A stretch of DNA of 64,000 nucleotides from Scleromatobacter sp964418745. GTDB taxonomy: Bacteria; Pseudomonadota; Gammaproteobacteria; Burkholderiales; Burkholderiaceae_C. The stretch is taken from positions 153,009 through 217,008 of the forward strand of contig CAYQMX010000009.1 in the NCBI GenBank assembly GCA_964418745.1. The letters are read 5' to 3'. Shown here one piece after another: positions 41,255-50,500 of this stretch; positions within the stretch are counted from its first letter, which is position 1, and each line of letters starts with the position of its first letter. The notes under the pieces are model-generated. The model was given only the letters and a program-made list of their open reading frames with translations. It searched no databases and was not told where the DNA came from. The translations under genes and the position numbers were made by a program.

Positions 41255-42145
41255 ATGACCCCCTTGCCCGATTCGCTGTGCTACCTCGACGGAGAGTTCC
41301 TGCCGTTGAACCAGGCCAAGGTGTCGGTGATGGATCGCGGCTTCCTGTTCGGCGACAGCGTCTACGAGGCGATCCCGGTCTACGGCCGCCGCATGTTCCG
41401 TTTCGACGACCACCTGGAGCGCCTGGAGCGCAGCCTGGGCAAGCTCGAGATCGAGCTCGACGTGGACCGTGACACCTGGCTGGCGCGCCTGCGCAGGGTG
41501 GTCGCCGCCTTTCCGGCCGACGACCAGCTGGTCTACCTGCAGGTCACGCGCGGCGTCGCGCCGCGCTCGCACCTGATGCCGGTCGGGCTGGCGCCCACCG
41601 TGTTCGTCACCACCAGCGAGCGCACCCTGCCGACGCCGGCGCAGCGGGTGCAGGGCCTGGCCTGCGTCACCGCGCGCGATTTCCGCTGGCAGCGCGCCGA
41701 CATCAAGACCACGTCGCTGCTGGGCAACGTGCTCGCGCGCAAGATCTCGGCCGACCAGGGCGCCGACGAGACCATCCTGCTGCGCGACGACGAACCGGGC
41801 GGCCCGTGGCTGACCGAAGGCTCGTCGAGCAACGTCTGGGTGGTGCACGAGGGCGCGCTGCTCGGGCCGGCGCCCGACGAACACGTGCTGGCCGGCGTGC
41901 GCATCGAGCTGCTGCGCGAGCTGTGCGAGGAGACCGGCATCGCGTTCAACCTGCGCCCGGTCAGCGAGGCCGACGTCCATTCGGCCGACGAGGTGCTGCT
42001 CAGCTCCGCGTCCAAGGAAGTCATCGCCGTCACGCGTCTCGACGGCGAACAGGTCGGTCACGGCGCGTTGCGCGGTCGGCCGGGTCCGGTTTATGCCCGT
42101 CTCCACGAGGCTTACCAGCGTGCGATCCAATCGCAATCCATTTGA
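41255..42145 (+). CDS. dat: D-amino acid aminotransferase (class IV PLP enzyme)
   Basis: A 296-residue protein starting at ATG 41255 with CAGGAG upstream. It interconverts D-alanine and D-glutamate with their 2-oxo acids. Class IV features are YLDGEFLPLNQAKVSVMDRGFLFGDSVYEAIPVYGRRMFRF, the PLP lysine in ADIKTTSLLGNVLA near residue 150, and WLTEGSSSNVWVV followed by GVRIELLREL. Its place after dacC suggests recycling of released D-alanine. Branched-chain or aminodeoxychorismate functions are less likely given the DGxxxP and RGFLFGDSVYE context. Confidence 0.9.
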   Translation: MTPLPDSLCYLDGEFLPLNQAKVSVMDRGFLFGDSVYEAIPVYGRRMFRFDDHLERLERSLGKLEIELDVDRDTWLARLRRVVAAFPADDQLVYLQVTRGVAPRSHLMPVGLAPTVFVTTSERTLPTPAQRVQGLACVTARDFRWQRADIKTTSLLGNVLARKISADQGADETILLRDDEPGGPWLTEGSSSNVWVVHEGALLGPAPDEHVLAGVRIELLRELCEETGIAFNLRPVSEADVHSADEVLLSSASKEVIAVTRLDGEQVGHGALRGRPGPVYARLHEAYQRAIQSQSI

Positions 42146-42151
42146 ACGGTA

Positions 42152-42436
42152 ATGGCCGCCATGCACGAGATTCCGCCCGAACAGTCGCTGATCAAGTACC
42201 CCAGCGCGTTTCCCATCAAGGTGATGGGCCCGCACCATGAAGACTTCGTCGCGGCGATCGTGGAAGTGGCCCTGCGGTTCGATCCGGATTTCGATCACTC
42301 GACGGTGGAGACCAGACCCAGCAAGGGGGGTAATTACCTGGGCATCACGATCACGGTCACAGCCACCAGCCGTCCGCAGCTGGATGAGCTGTACCGGACA
42401 TTGACCGCGCATCCGATGGTCAAGTTCGTTCTGTGA
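42152..42436 (+). CDS. ybeD: YbeD-family protein (DUF493)
   Basis: A 94-residue protein starting at ATG 42152, 6 nt after dat. The segments LIKYPSAFPIKVMG, FVAAIVEVALRFDPDF, PSKGGNYLGITITVTATSRPQLDELYR and HPMVKFVL are diagnostic of DUF493, an ACT-like fold. In many Proteobacteria it stands directly before lipB and is thought to influence lipoate enzymes. Here a foreign-looking gene lies between ybeD and lipB. Confidence 0.95.
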   Translation: MAAMHEIPPEQSLIKYPSAFPIKVMGPHHEDFVAAIVEVALRFDPDFDHSTVETRPSKGGNYLGITITVTATSRPQLDELYRTLTAHPMVKFVL

Positions 42437-42505
42437 CACCCAGGTGGGGAAGCGACGCTCAGAGGCTTCATGCATCTCACCAGAAACGAGACCGAGAAAT
42501 GCGTC

Positions 42506-42955
42506 ATGGCGCGCATCGTCCGGCAGAAAAAGCTTCACCAGAAGAACTTCACGCTGAAGCAGTTCGGCACCTGGTCCAGGGCGGAATCCGCCGCCCGGAA
42601 ATGGGTGAAGGCGACCCTGGCCGAATTGCCGCCACCGATCGGCATGAAGAACCGCATGACCAGCCGCAACACCTCGGGCGTGGTGGGCGTGCGCCTGGTC
42701 CACGCGGTGCGACGGCGCGAGGACAAGGAATATCCGGACTGGCGCTGGATCGCCTTCTGGCCCGGCTGTCCCAACTCCGGCGGCATCGGCTGGTCGGTCA
42801 ACAAGTACGGCGACGAACAGGCGTTCGTGCTTGCCTGCCTGGCACGCAAGCTCGAGACGGTCGACCGCGCGGCGATCGACGTCGAGTTCGAGGCCTTTCG
42901 CGCCTCGCGCGACTACAAGCGCCTGCTCAGGCTCAAGCAGATCACCCCGACCTGA
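42506..42955 (+). CDS. AP2-domain-like DNA-binding protein inserted between ybeD and lipB
   Basis: A 149-residue protein from ATG 42506; ATG 42470, with AGAGG upstream, would add 12 residues. The N-terminus is very basic (MARIVRQKKLHQKNFTLKQFG). The middle resembles an AP2/ERF DNA-binding domain: NTSGVVGVRLV, YPDWRWIAFWPG, GGIGWSVNKYGDEQAFVLACLAR. In bacteria and phages this domain usually occurs in homing endonucleases; no HNH motif is visible here, so it may be a regulator or a homing relic. The ending FRASRDYKRLLRLKQ is helical. It interrupts an otherwise conserved gene order. Confidence 0.7.
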   Translation: MARIVRQKKLHQKNFTLKQFGTWSRAESAARKWVKATLAELPPPIGMKNRMTSRNTSGVVGVRLVHAVRRREDKEYPDWRWIAFWPGCPNSGGIGWSVNKYGDEQAFVLACLARKLETVDRAAIDVEFEAFRASRDYKRLLRLKQITPT

Positions 42956-43025
42956 GCGGCCGCGCGCCCGCCGCCCTAAAATCGGGCACTCGGCGCGTTC
43001 CTGCGCCTGCAGGACCTGCCGCTCG

Positions 43026-43721
43026 ATGACGACCGTCTCCCCGCCCCGGGCACCGCTGCTGCGAACCCTGGGCCGGGTCCCCTACGAATCGACCGTGGAC
43101 GCCATGAAGGCGTTCACCGCCGAGCGCGGGCCGCTCACGGGCGACGAGGTCTGGCTGGTCGAGCACGACGCCGTCTTCACCCAAGGCCTGGCCGGCAAGG
43201 CCGAGCACCTGCTGGACGCCGGCGACGTGCCCGTGGTGCAGACGAACCGGGGCGGCCAGGTCACCTACCACGGGCCCGGCCAGGTGGTCGCCTACCCGCT
43301 GGTCGACCTGCGCCGAATGGGCATCTACGTCAAGGAATTCGTCTTCCGGCTCGAGGAAGCGGTGTTGCGCACGCTGGCCGACGTGGACGTCACCGGCCAC
43401 CGCGTGCCGGGGGCCCCGGGCATCTACGTGAAGCTGGCCGACCCGTTCGGCCACGCCGCGCTGGGGCACGACCGACCGCTGTCCGACCCGTTCCAGGGTC
43501 TCGGCAAGATCGCCGCCCTGGGTGTGAAAGTGAGCAACCACTGTACGTATCATGGCGTCGCCCTGAACGTTGCGATGGACTTGCGGCCCTTCGAGCGGAT
43601 CAACCCGTGCGGTTATGCCGGGCTGAAGACGGTCGATCTGGCTACACTGGGCGTCGTCGCCGACCGGGCGATGCTGGCCGACCTGCTGGGCCGACGCCTC
43701 GCGGCGCAGTTCACGCGCTGA
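43026..43721 (+). CDS. lipB: LipB, octanoyl-ACP:protein octanoyltransferase
   Basis: A 231-residue protein starting at ATG 43026. It moves octanoate from acyl carrier protein to the lipoyl domains of 2-oxoacid dehydrogenases and GcvH. The motifs RGGQVTYHGPGQVVAYPLVDL and GKIAALGVKVSNHCTYHGVALNV carry the catalytic Lys, and the nucleophilic Cys is in RINPCGYAGLKT near residue 192. Length is normal; a small insertion after KLADPFG (HAALGHDRPLSDPFQG) is unusual. lipA follows. Confidence 0.96.
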   Translation: MTTVSPPRAPLLRTLGRVPYESTVDAMKAFTAERGPLTGDEVWLVEHDAVFTQGLAGKAEHLLDAGDVPVVQTNRGGQVTYHGPGQVVAYPLVDLRRMGIYVKEFVFRLEEAVLRTLADVDVTGHRVPGAPGIYVKLADPFGHAALGHDRPLSDPFQGLGKIAALGVKVSNHCTYHGVALNVAMDLRPFERINPCGYAGLKTVDLATLGVVADRAMLADLLGRRLAAQFTR

Positions 43722-43795
43722 GGCCCCCGCCACCCGCTGTCCGCCGCGCACCCACCCTCTTCCGCGCCGTCCTCCCGAGGTCGGCGCCGCACCGA

Positions 43796-44791
43796 ATGTC
43801 CACCGAAGCCAATCCCCCCGCCGTCGATACGCCCGCCTACGATGCCAGCGCCAAGCAGAAGGCGCAGGCCAAGACGTCGCGCATCCCGATCAAGATCGTG
43901 CCGGCCGAGGCCCTGAAGAAGCCGGACTGGATCCGCGTGCGCGCCGCGCTGCCCAGCAGCCGCTTCTACGAGATCAAGCAGATCCTGCGCGAGCACAGCC
44001 TGCACACGGTGTGCGAGGAAGCGTCGTGCCCCAACATCGGCGAGTGCTTCGGCAAGGGCACCGCCACGTTCATGATCATGGGCGACAAGTGCACCCGCCG
44101 CTGCCCGTTCTGCGACGTCGGCCACGGCCGGCCCGACCCGCTGGACGTCGACGAGCCGAAGAACCTGGCGCGCACGATCGCCGCGCTCAAGCTCAAGTAC
44201 GTCGTCATCACCAGCGTCGACCGCGACGACCTGCGCGACGGCGGGGCCGGCCACTTCGTCGAGTGCATCCGCCAGATCCGCGAACTCTCGCCCGACACCC
44301 GCATCGAGGTGCTGGTGCCCGACTTCCGCGGCCGCGACGACCGCGCGCTTGAGATCCTGAAGGCCGCGCCGCCGGACGTGATGAACCACAACCTCGAGAC
44401 GGCGCCGCGCCTGTACAAGCAGGCCCGGCCGGGCAGCGACTACCAGTTCAGCCTGAACCTGCTGAAGAAGTTCAAGGCGATGCACCCCGACGTGCCCACC
44501 AAGAGCGGCATCATGGTCGGCCTGGGCGAGACCGACGACGAGATCCTGCAGGTGATGGCCGACATGCGCGCCCACGACATCGACATGATCACCATCGGCC
44601 AGTACCTGGCGCCGTCCGGCCACCACCTGCCGGTGGCGCGCTACGTGCACCCCGACACCTTCCGCATGTTCGAGGACAAGGCCATCGAGATGGGCTTCAG
44701 CCACGCCGCCGTCGGCGCGATGGTGCGCTCGAGCTACCACGCGGACAAGCAGGCCGAGCATGCCGGCCTGGATGTCAGCAGATCGAAGTAA
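43796..44791 (+). CDS. lipA: LipA, lipoyl synthase
   Basis: A 331-residue radical SAM protein starting at ATG 43796. It inserts two sulfur atoms into octanoyl domains. The auxiliary cluster motif is CEEASCPNIGECFG near residue 72, the radical-SAM motif is CTRRCPFC near 100 and the C-terminal RSSYHAD supplies the serine ligand of the auxiliary cluster. TRRCPFCDVGHGRPDPLD, ITSVDRDDLRDGGA and NHNLETAPRLY are diagnostic. It is the last core gene before the accessory island; the direct repeats start 2 nt after its stop. Confidence 0.97.
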   Translation: MSTEANPPAVDTPAYDASAKQKAQAKTSRIPIKIVPAEALKKPDWIRVRAALPSSRFYEIKQILREHSLHTVCEEASCPNIGECFGKGTATFMIMGDKCTRRCPFCDVGHGRPDPLDVDEPKNLARTIAALKLKYVVITSVDRDDLRDGGAGHFVECIRQIRELSPDTRIEVLVPDFRGRDDRALEILKAAPPDVMNHNLETAPRLYKQARPGSDYQFSLNLLKKFKAMHPDVPTKSGIMVGLGETDDEILQVMADMRAHDIDMITIGQYLAPSGHHLPVARYVHPDTFRMFEDKAIEMGFSHAAVGAMVRSSYHADKQAEHAGLDVSRSK

Positions 44792-44793
44792 AT

Positions 44794-44825
44794 GAGAAAA
44801 TAGCGAAGAATACGAGAAAATAGCG
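44794..44825 (+). repeat. Two direct copies of GAGAAAATAGCG
   Basis: The 12-mer occurs at 44794-44805 and 44814-44825, a 20-nt period, just after the lipA stop and at the edge of the accessory island. There are only two copies. The inner part overlaps the island-flanking inverted repeat. Confidence 0.7.
44801..44816 (+). repeat. Left copy of a 16-bp inverted repeat flanking the island
   Basis: TAGCGAAGAATACGAG here recurs exactly, in reverse complement, at 56852-56867. Between the copies lie 12 kb of accessory genes, and outside them core genes resume, so the pair may mark the ends of an inserted or rearranged segment. Confidence 0.6.
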
Positions 44826-44848
44826 CTAAGGTAGGATGGCCGAGAACT

Positions 44849-45433
44849 GTGAATCCATCCCGGGAGCGCCAGCCCCACAGAGGGAACAGGGATGGAGAAT
44901 TGAGCGAGTCGGGTGCGGGAGCACTCTGGAATTCGGCGCGGCCGAGGATTCATGCGTTCCCTGACGGGAAGGCCTTCTGGCGAATCGACTGGTTTGGCCC
45001 GATCGCCTATCCGAATAGGTCGCTCAAGCGCAGCGAGCCTTCTGTACTGGTCTATCTCTCGAAGGTGATCGACCCGCAGGACGCGGTTGGCGCTGATCAG
45101 CTCATCCGTCCGGCCTTGACCTCGACGGCGCAGAGGAAATGCTGGGTGTCGATCGGCACGACAGTACTGCTTCGCGTCGGAGACATCTGGGAACGACGCA
45201 TGTGGCACAGCCGGCCCGACCATCAGTCGGAGCAATTTCCCGGCCTCACGATCTCGCGTGAAACGGCCAAGGTCGTCAAAGCCGGTTCAAGCCTTGAATC
45301 GGGCGGATTCCTGATCCCCGCGGCCCAACATCCGTGGCACATGGGCAACACCCATTCGTACTGCGTCCGCGTCACGCTCGCCGATGGCCGCTATCTTGTC
45401 GTCCCGGCAAAGCGCCGATGGCAACAGCAATGA
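44849..45433 (+). CDS. Hypothetical protein at island edge
   Basis: A 194-residue soluble protein from GTG 44849; the true start may be further in, near TTG codons around residue 18. It is Trp- and Arg-rich with segments such as FPDGKAFWRIDWFGPIAYPNRSLKR, CWVSIGTTVLLRVGDIWERRMW and NTHSYCVRVTLADGRYLVVPAKRRWQ. I do not recognise the family. Base composition is less GC-rich than lipA just upstream. It looks intact but isolated. Confidence 0.5.
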   Translation: MNPSRERQPHRGNRDGELSESGAGALWNSARPRIHAFPDGKAFWRIDWFGPIAYPNRSLKRSEPSVLVYLSKVIDPQDAVGADQLIRPALTSTAQRKCWVSIGTTVLLRVGDIWERRMWHSRPDHQSEQFPGLTISRETAKVVKAGSSLESGGFLIPAAQHPWHMGNTHSYCVRVTLADGRYLVVPAKRRWQQQ

Positions 45434-45674
45434 TGCGGAGTCCGGGTTGACTCGTGCCGTCGGCGACTTCGCGAGGACAAGAGCGCTATCCATGCAGCCA
45501 GTCACCGGCACAGAGTAGTTGCGTTTTGGCTGGTCAGGTGCGAGGACGGAGGCACGGCGGAATGACGGAACCGGCCTGGTATCTGCTCGCCAGCATGGTC
45601 GCCGAGATGCGTGCGACTATGTTCGTGGCACGATTGCGAATCCGACCGCGTTGAACCTAAGAAGGGAATTTCCC

Positions 45675-46141
45675 ATGGACATTGTCCCAGCCCTCACCGC
45701 AATGCGTCTCGGCATCCAACTGGCCACCGACGTACTTGCAGCGTGCGACGATGCGAAGCTCAAACAAGCGATCGGCGCACTGTCGCAGCAACTGGCGGAT
45801 GCGAATATGGGCGCCCTCGATATGTCACAAACTCTGCGAAAGATCGAAGCAGAGCTTCGTGCGTCGACGGACCAGCTCAGAGCAGCCGAGAAGCGTCTTG
45901 CCGAACGAGACAACTACGTCCTCGAGGAGGTACGTCCGGCGCCTTCGTCTACGCCGACGTGCGCGACTTTGAGGAATCTACGCCCGCCCACTACGTTTGC
46001 CAGATATGCTTCGACCGAGGCACGAAATCGATTCTTCAAGGCGACGCGGATGGCACCGTCCTTCAATGCCGTGTCGATTTGAACCACTCGATCGTCTTGA
46101 CAAACAACATCTCGCGATTCTCACCTCACGGTCAGCGCTAA
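45675..46141 (+). pseudogene. Phage-like coiled-coil/zinc-finger protein broken by a frameshift
   Basis: ATG 45675 begins MDIVPALTAMRLGIQLATDVLAACDDAKLKQAIG followed by a coiled coil (TLRKIEAELRASTDQLRAAEKRLAERDNYVLEEV). From about 45935 the sense continues in another frame as GAFVYADVRDFEESTPAHYVCQICFDRGTKSILQ...LQC, stopping at 46141. Joined, this is a known phage protein type, with an N-terminal helix region, a coiled coil and a Cys-x2-Cys zinc ribbon. A one-base indel near 45930-45945 separates the halves. The N-terminal frame alone would give 135 residues with a nonsense tail. Confidence 0.6.
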
Positions 46142-46429
46142 GTCGCCGGAGGCATCGAATGTTGTAGTCACGACGTCGCACGCTCGTCGGCGGGTACGTC
46201 ATCGAGAGAGCTTGCACGGCGAAGAGCACGTCCGGCACTGGCTCGCGCCATGAGCCTCGGAAGGATGACCATACCCCTGCAAAATTGGTCGACCGAGGTT
46301 GCTCTCCGACCGCGCGGGTGCTTGCCCCGCCTGAACCGCAACCGCTACCCCTGAAAGGAAGCGTCATGCGAGCTCACAGAGTTGCGGAAAGGCCACACGA
46401 CGCCGGTGAGCGGCTGCGCGCGAACCCCC

Positions 46430-47044
46430 GCTCGGTCTCCGCTCAAATCGAGCGATTCATGAATTCGATGGCCGAGGCTGTGGACATCGCAACTGACAGT
46501 TGGCAGGAAGCTGCTGGATGCAATACGGCTGGCGAAGCCGGATGCCACTAGCGTGCTAGATCCATTTGCGGGATCTGGTACTACCCTCGTCGAAGCAATG
46601 AGCCGGGGAATGAATTTCACCGGCGTGGACATCAATCCACTTGCGGTGCTGACATGTCGAGCGAAAGCGGGGCCCTATCTAATCGACGCGTTCGTTGACA
46701 AGGCACTCGAGTTGCACTCACGACTTGCGTGCGATTCAGGCCGCGCTTACTACACGCATTTCTCTGGCCAAGGCAAGTGGTTCTCTGCCTCTGCGTCGAT
46801 AGGCATCTCGCGAATCGCGAGATGCATTGAGGCTGAGCCCGATTTGTGGGCCAGGCGCCTGTTCTGGGTCGCGCTCGCTAAGGTCGTCCGCGCAACATGC
46901 AATTCTCGGATGTCGACCTACAAGTTGCACATAAAGAAGAGCTCCGATCAGGGGGCGACGATAGGGGCTGTTCCGCTTTTTGAAAGCGTTTTGGAGCGGT
47001 TCATCTCGCATCTAGACGAACAAGCCAGTGAGTGGGCGGCTGCG
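46430..47044 (+). pseudogene. Truncated DNA methyltransferase
   Basis: A frame with GRKLLDAIRLAKPDATSVLDPFAGSGTTLVEAMSRG and FTGVDINPLAVLTCRAK shows methyltransferase motif I of the N4-cytosine/N6-adenine class. It is followed by DLWARRLFWVALAKVVR and TSRMSTYKLHIKK-like sequence usual for such enzymes. The part before motif I is scattered over two frames (ERFMNSMAEAVDIATD in another), no start is credible, and the catalytic SPPY/DPPY motif is absent because the frame runs into Rhs sequence near 47045. It is therefore broken at both ends. Confidence 0.65.
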
Positions 47045-47413
47045 GGAGTTCTCAAGAACGGGTCCTACACGGTCACCACGCTGAGCTACTTCCCTCGGGG
47101 CTGGTTGCAGACCCAGACGGTGACGCCGGCCGCAGGGGCCGCCCTGACGACGACCTACGCCTACTGGTCCACCGGATTGCTCAAGACAGTGACGATGCCG
47201 AACGCGAGCACGCTGAACTACACCTACGACGACGCGCACCGCCTGACGGACGTGGTCGACGGCGCTGGCAACAAGCTGCATTACGTGTTGGACAACGTGG
47301 GCAACCGCACGAGCGAACAAGTCAGCGACGCGTCGGGCAACCTGGCGTCCTCGGTGGCGCGAGTCTATGACGCGCTCAATCGAGTCCAGAGCACGACGGG
47401 TGCGATGCACTGA
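47045..47413 (+). pseudogene. Orphan Rhs/YD-repeat fragment fused in frame to the methyltransferase remnant
   Basis: From residue 165 of the frame opened at GTG 46553 the sequence becomes VLKNGSYTVTTLSYFPRGWLQTQTV and then typical YD repeats: LNYTYDDAHRLTDVVDGAGNKLHYVLDNVGNRTSEQ and ARVYDALNRVQSTTG. It stops at 47411-47413, 126 nt before the large Rhs gene. It looks like a displaced piece of an Rhs shell, brought here by recombination among Rhs repeats. The junction with the methyltransferase is seamless in frame. Confidence 0.7.
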
Positions 47414-47538
47414 TGCCGTGACTCGGGAGCGGCAGCCCACGGGGTCGCTCTCGCGTTCGCTGAACTGACTGAAGCGCAGGCTCCTATGGAGTTTGACGAC
47501 GAACGACAAAGCCGCGGTGGCCGCGGGAGGACGACCAA

Positions 47539-50500
47539 ATGATGGTTCGCAAGGGATGGCGTGGCGCGGCTGGCGCCTGGGTCATGTTCGCTCTGATGAC
47601 GGTGCTGGGCTTGGCCAGCTCGTCGGCCAGCGCATTGACCTCGACGACGACCGCAATCACCAGCAGCGTCAATCCGAGCCAACTGGCTCAGAGCACGACG
47701 CTGACAGCGACGGTGACGCCGTCTGCGGCCGCGGGCACGGTCACCTTCAAGGACGGCACGACGACGCTGGGCACGGGCACGCTCGCCTCGGGCGTGGCCA
47801 CCTTCGCCGCGACATTCAGCACAACCGGCTCACATAGCCTGACGGCCGTCTACGCGGGCAACACGACCTATGCCACCAGCACGTCGAGCGCGCTGACGCA
47901 GACCGTCAACAAGAAGACAACGACGACGGCCCTCGTGAGTAGCGCGAACCCGACGCTGATCAACACGAGCGTGACCTACACGGCCACTGTCACGGGCTCG
48001 AGCCCCACCGGCACGGTCACTTTCACCAGCAGTGGCGGGAGCCTGGGTTCGGTGGCAGTGAGCTCAGGTCAGGCAAGCATCAGCACCAGCTACGCCAGCG
48101 CCGCGTCGCGTCCGATCATCGCGACGTATTCGGGGGACGCCACCAATGCGGGCAGCACCTCTGCGACGCTGACTGAAGTGGTTACCAATCCACCTGCGAC
48201 AACGACCTCGCTGACCAGCAGCGCCAATCCAACGACAACCAACACCAGCGTCACTTACACGGCCACCGTCACTGGATCGAGCCCGACGGGTACGGTCACC
48301 TTCACCAGCAGTGGCGCCAGCATTGGTTCGGTGGCGCTGAGCGCAGGGCAAGCAAGCGTCAGTACAAGTTACCCCGGCGCTGCCTCGCGCCCAATCATCG
48401 CGACGTACTCGGGCGATGTCCGCAACGCAGGAAGCACCTCGGCGACGCTCACCGAAATAGTACTGCTGCCGGCCGCAGTCACGTTGAGCGCGACACCGAG
48501 TACCGTTTCCCAGTCACAGAGTGTGGCGCTGTCGGCCACCGTTACACCCTCGGCAGCGACCGGTACGGTGACTTTCTGGGATGGGTCGACGAACCTCGGA
48601 ACGGGCACAATTGCTGCTGGTGTGGCGACGCTGGCAACGAGCTTCGGCACAGCCGGTACGCACAGTCTGACAGCAGCATATTCGGGCAGTGGAACCTATG
48701 GCGCGATTACGTCGGGCGCTGTGACGGAAACCGTCAATTCCACGTTGCACAGCACGACGACTTCCCTCGCGCCGAGCGCCGATCCGATCGCAACGGGCAG
48801 CGTACTGACGCTGACGGCGAGCGTCGTTGGCTCAAGCCCGACGGGTACTGTGCAGTTCAAGGACGGCGCCACGAGTCTGGGCAGCCCCGTGACGCTGGTC
48901 AGCGGCCAGGCGAGCTACAGCTTGACGCCATCGACGGCCGCCGGGCACGTCTACAGCGCCACCTATTCGGGTGACACCAACAACTCGACCAGTTCTGGGC
49001 AAGCCGCCGTCAACGTGACGGGGGCCACCTCGACGACCTCCCTCTCGTCTTCGGCGGTCGCGGCAACGCCGACGACATCGATTGCCTTGACCGCTACTGT
49101 CACGGGTTCGAACCCCACTGGCAACGTCCTCTTCCGCGATGGTGCGACGGTGTTGCACACTTCGACAGTCGCGAGTGGTGCGGCCACCTGGGCGCAGACG
49201 CTGACCAGCGGCCTGCACGTCATCACGGCCAGCTATGGTGGCGACGCCACGAATTCGGCCAGCGTGTCGACGGCGACGTTGATCCAGATCAGCGCGGATG
49301 GCTCGGTCCAACCAGCGGCTGCCCTGCAGTGGAACTACCAGTACGACGCGCAAGGCAACCTCACGCAGGTCACGGACGCCAACGCCGCCGTCACGCAGCA
49401 GGCCTTCGACAGCCTGTCTCGTAACACGAAGATCACGCAGCCGGTGCCTGCCACGGGGCAGGCAGCTCCGGTCATTGGCCTGGCCTACGACCTGCAGGAC
49501 CAGCCTGCGAGCGTCACTGATCCACGTAGCCTGACCACGAGCTTCACGATTGACGGCCTGGGTAACGCGACCGCCCTCACGAGTCCGGATACCGGCGCCT
49601 CGACGCGAACCTTCTACGACAACGGCTTGTTGCACACGGCTGTTGATTCGCGCGGACGCACCTCGACCTACACCTACGACGCCCTCGATCGGCTGAGCAC
49701 CGTCTCCTACAGCGATGGTGGCACGGGCATCGTCATGGGCTATGACGCGGGCACCTACGGCAAGGGCCACCTGACCAGCGTCACCGACGAGTCCGGTAGC
49801 ACGTCGTTCGTCTACGACGGCCTGGGCCGCGTGGTCACGAAGACGCAGGTCAGTGGACCGTCCGACGCGCAGCGCACCTTCACGCTCAGCTATGCGTGGG
49901 GCTCATCGGGAACATCAACTGGCAAGCTCGCTTCGGTCACCTACCCCAGCGGCGCCATCGTTACCTACGGCTACGACACCGCTGGCCGGATCAACGACGT
50001 GAGCGTGACCGGCGCTGACGGCGTCGTGACCAAGGTGCTCAGCGGCCTGTCGTACAACGCGCTGAGCCAACCCAAGAGCTGGGTGTGGGGCACTGGCGCC
50101 GTGCCGTACCAACGCAGTTTCGACGGCTATGGCCGCCTGGTCAGCTATCCGCTGGGCAACCCCGGCGGCACAGGCATCGCCGCCGGCGTCCTGCGCACGC
50201 TGGCGTTCGACGCGGCCGGACGCATCGTGGGCTACAGCCACACGACCCCGACGAATTGGGATCAGATCTTCGGCTACGACGGGCTCGATCGACTGGTCAG
50301 CACGAGCCTGACCGGTGGCAACAACTACGGCTACACCTACGACCCGACTGGCAACCGCACGCAGACCACGATCAATGGCACCCCCTACGCCGACACGGTC
50401 GCTCCCACGAGCAATTGGTACACCAACGTGGCCACGGCCGCCGGCGGCGCGACGGCGCAAGGCTACGACACGGCAGGCCACCTGACGAGCGACGCCAACG

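Noticed and set aside
44794..44825. Possible CRISPR or minisatellite from the GAGAAAATAGCG copies
   Set aside because: There are only two copies of 12 nt with an 8-nt gap; CRISPR arrays need longer repeats and spacers, and no cas gene is present anywhere in the window.
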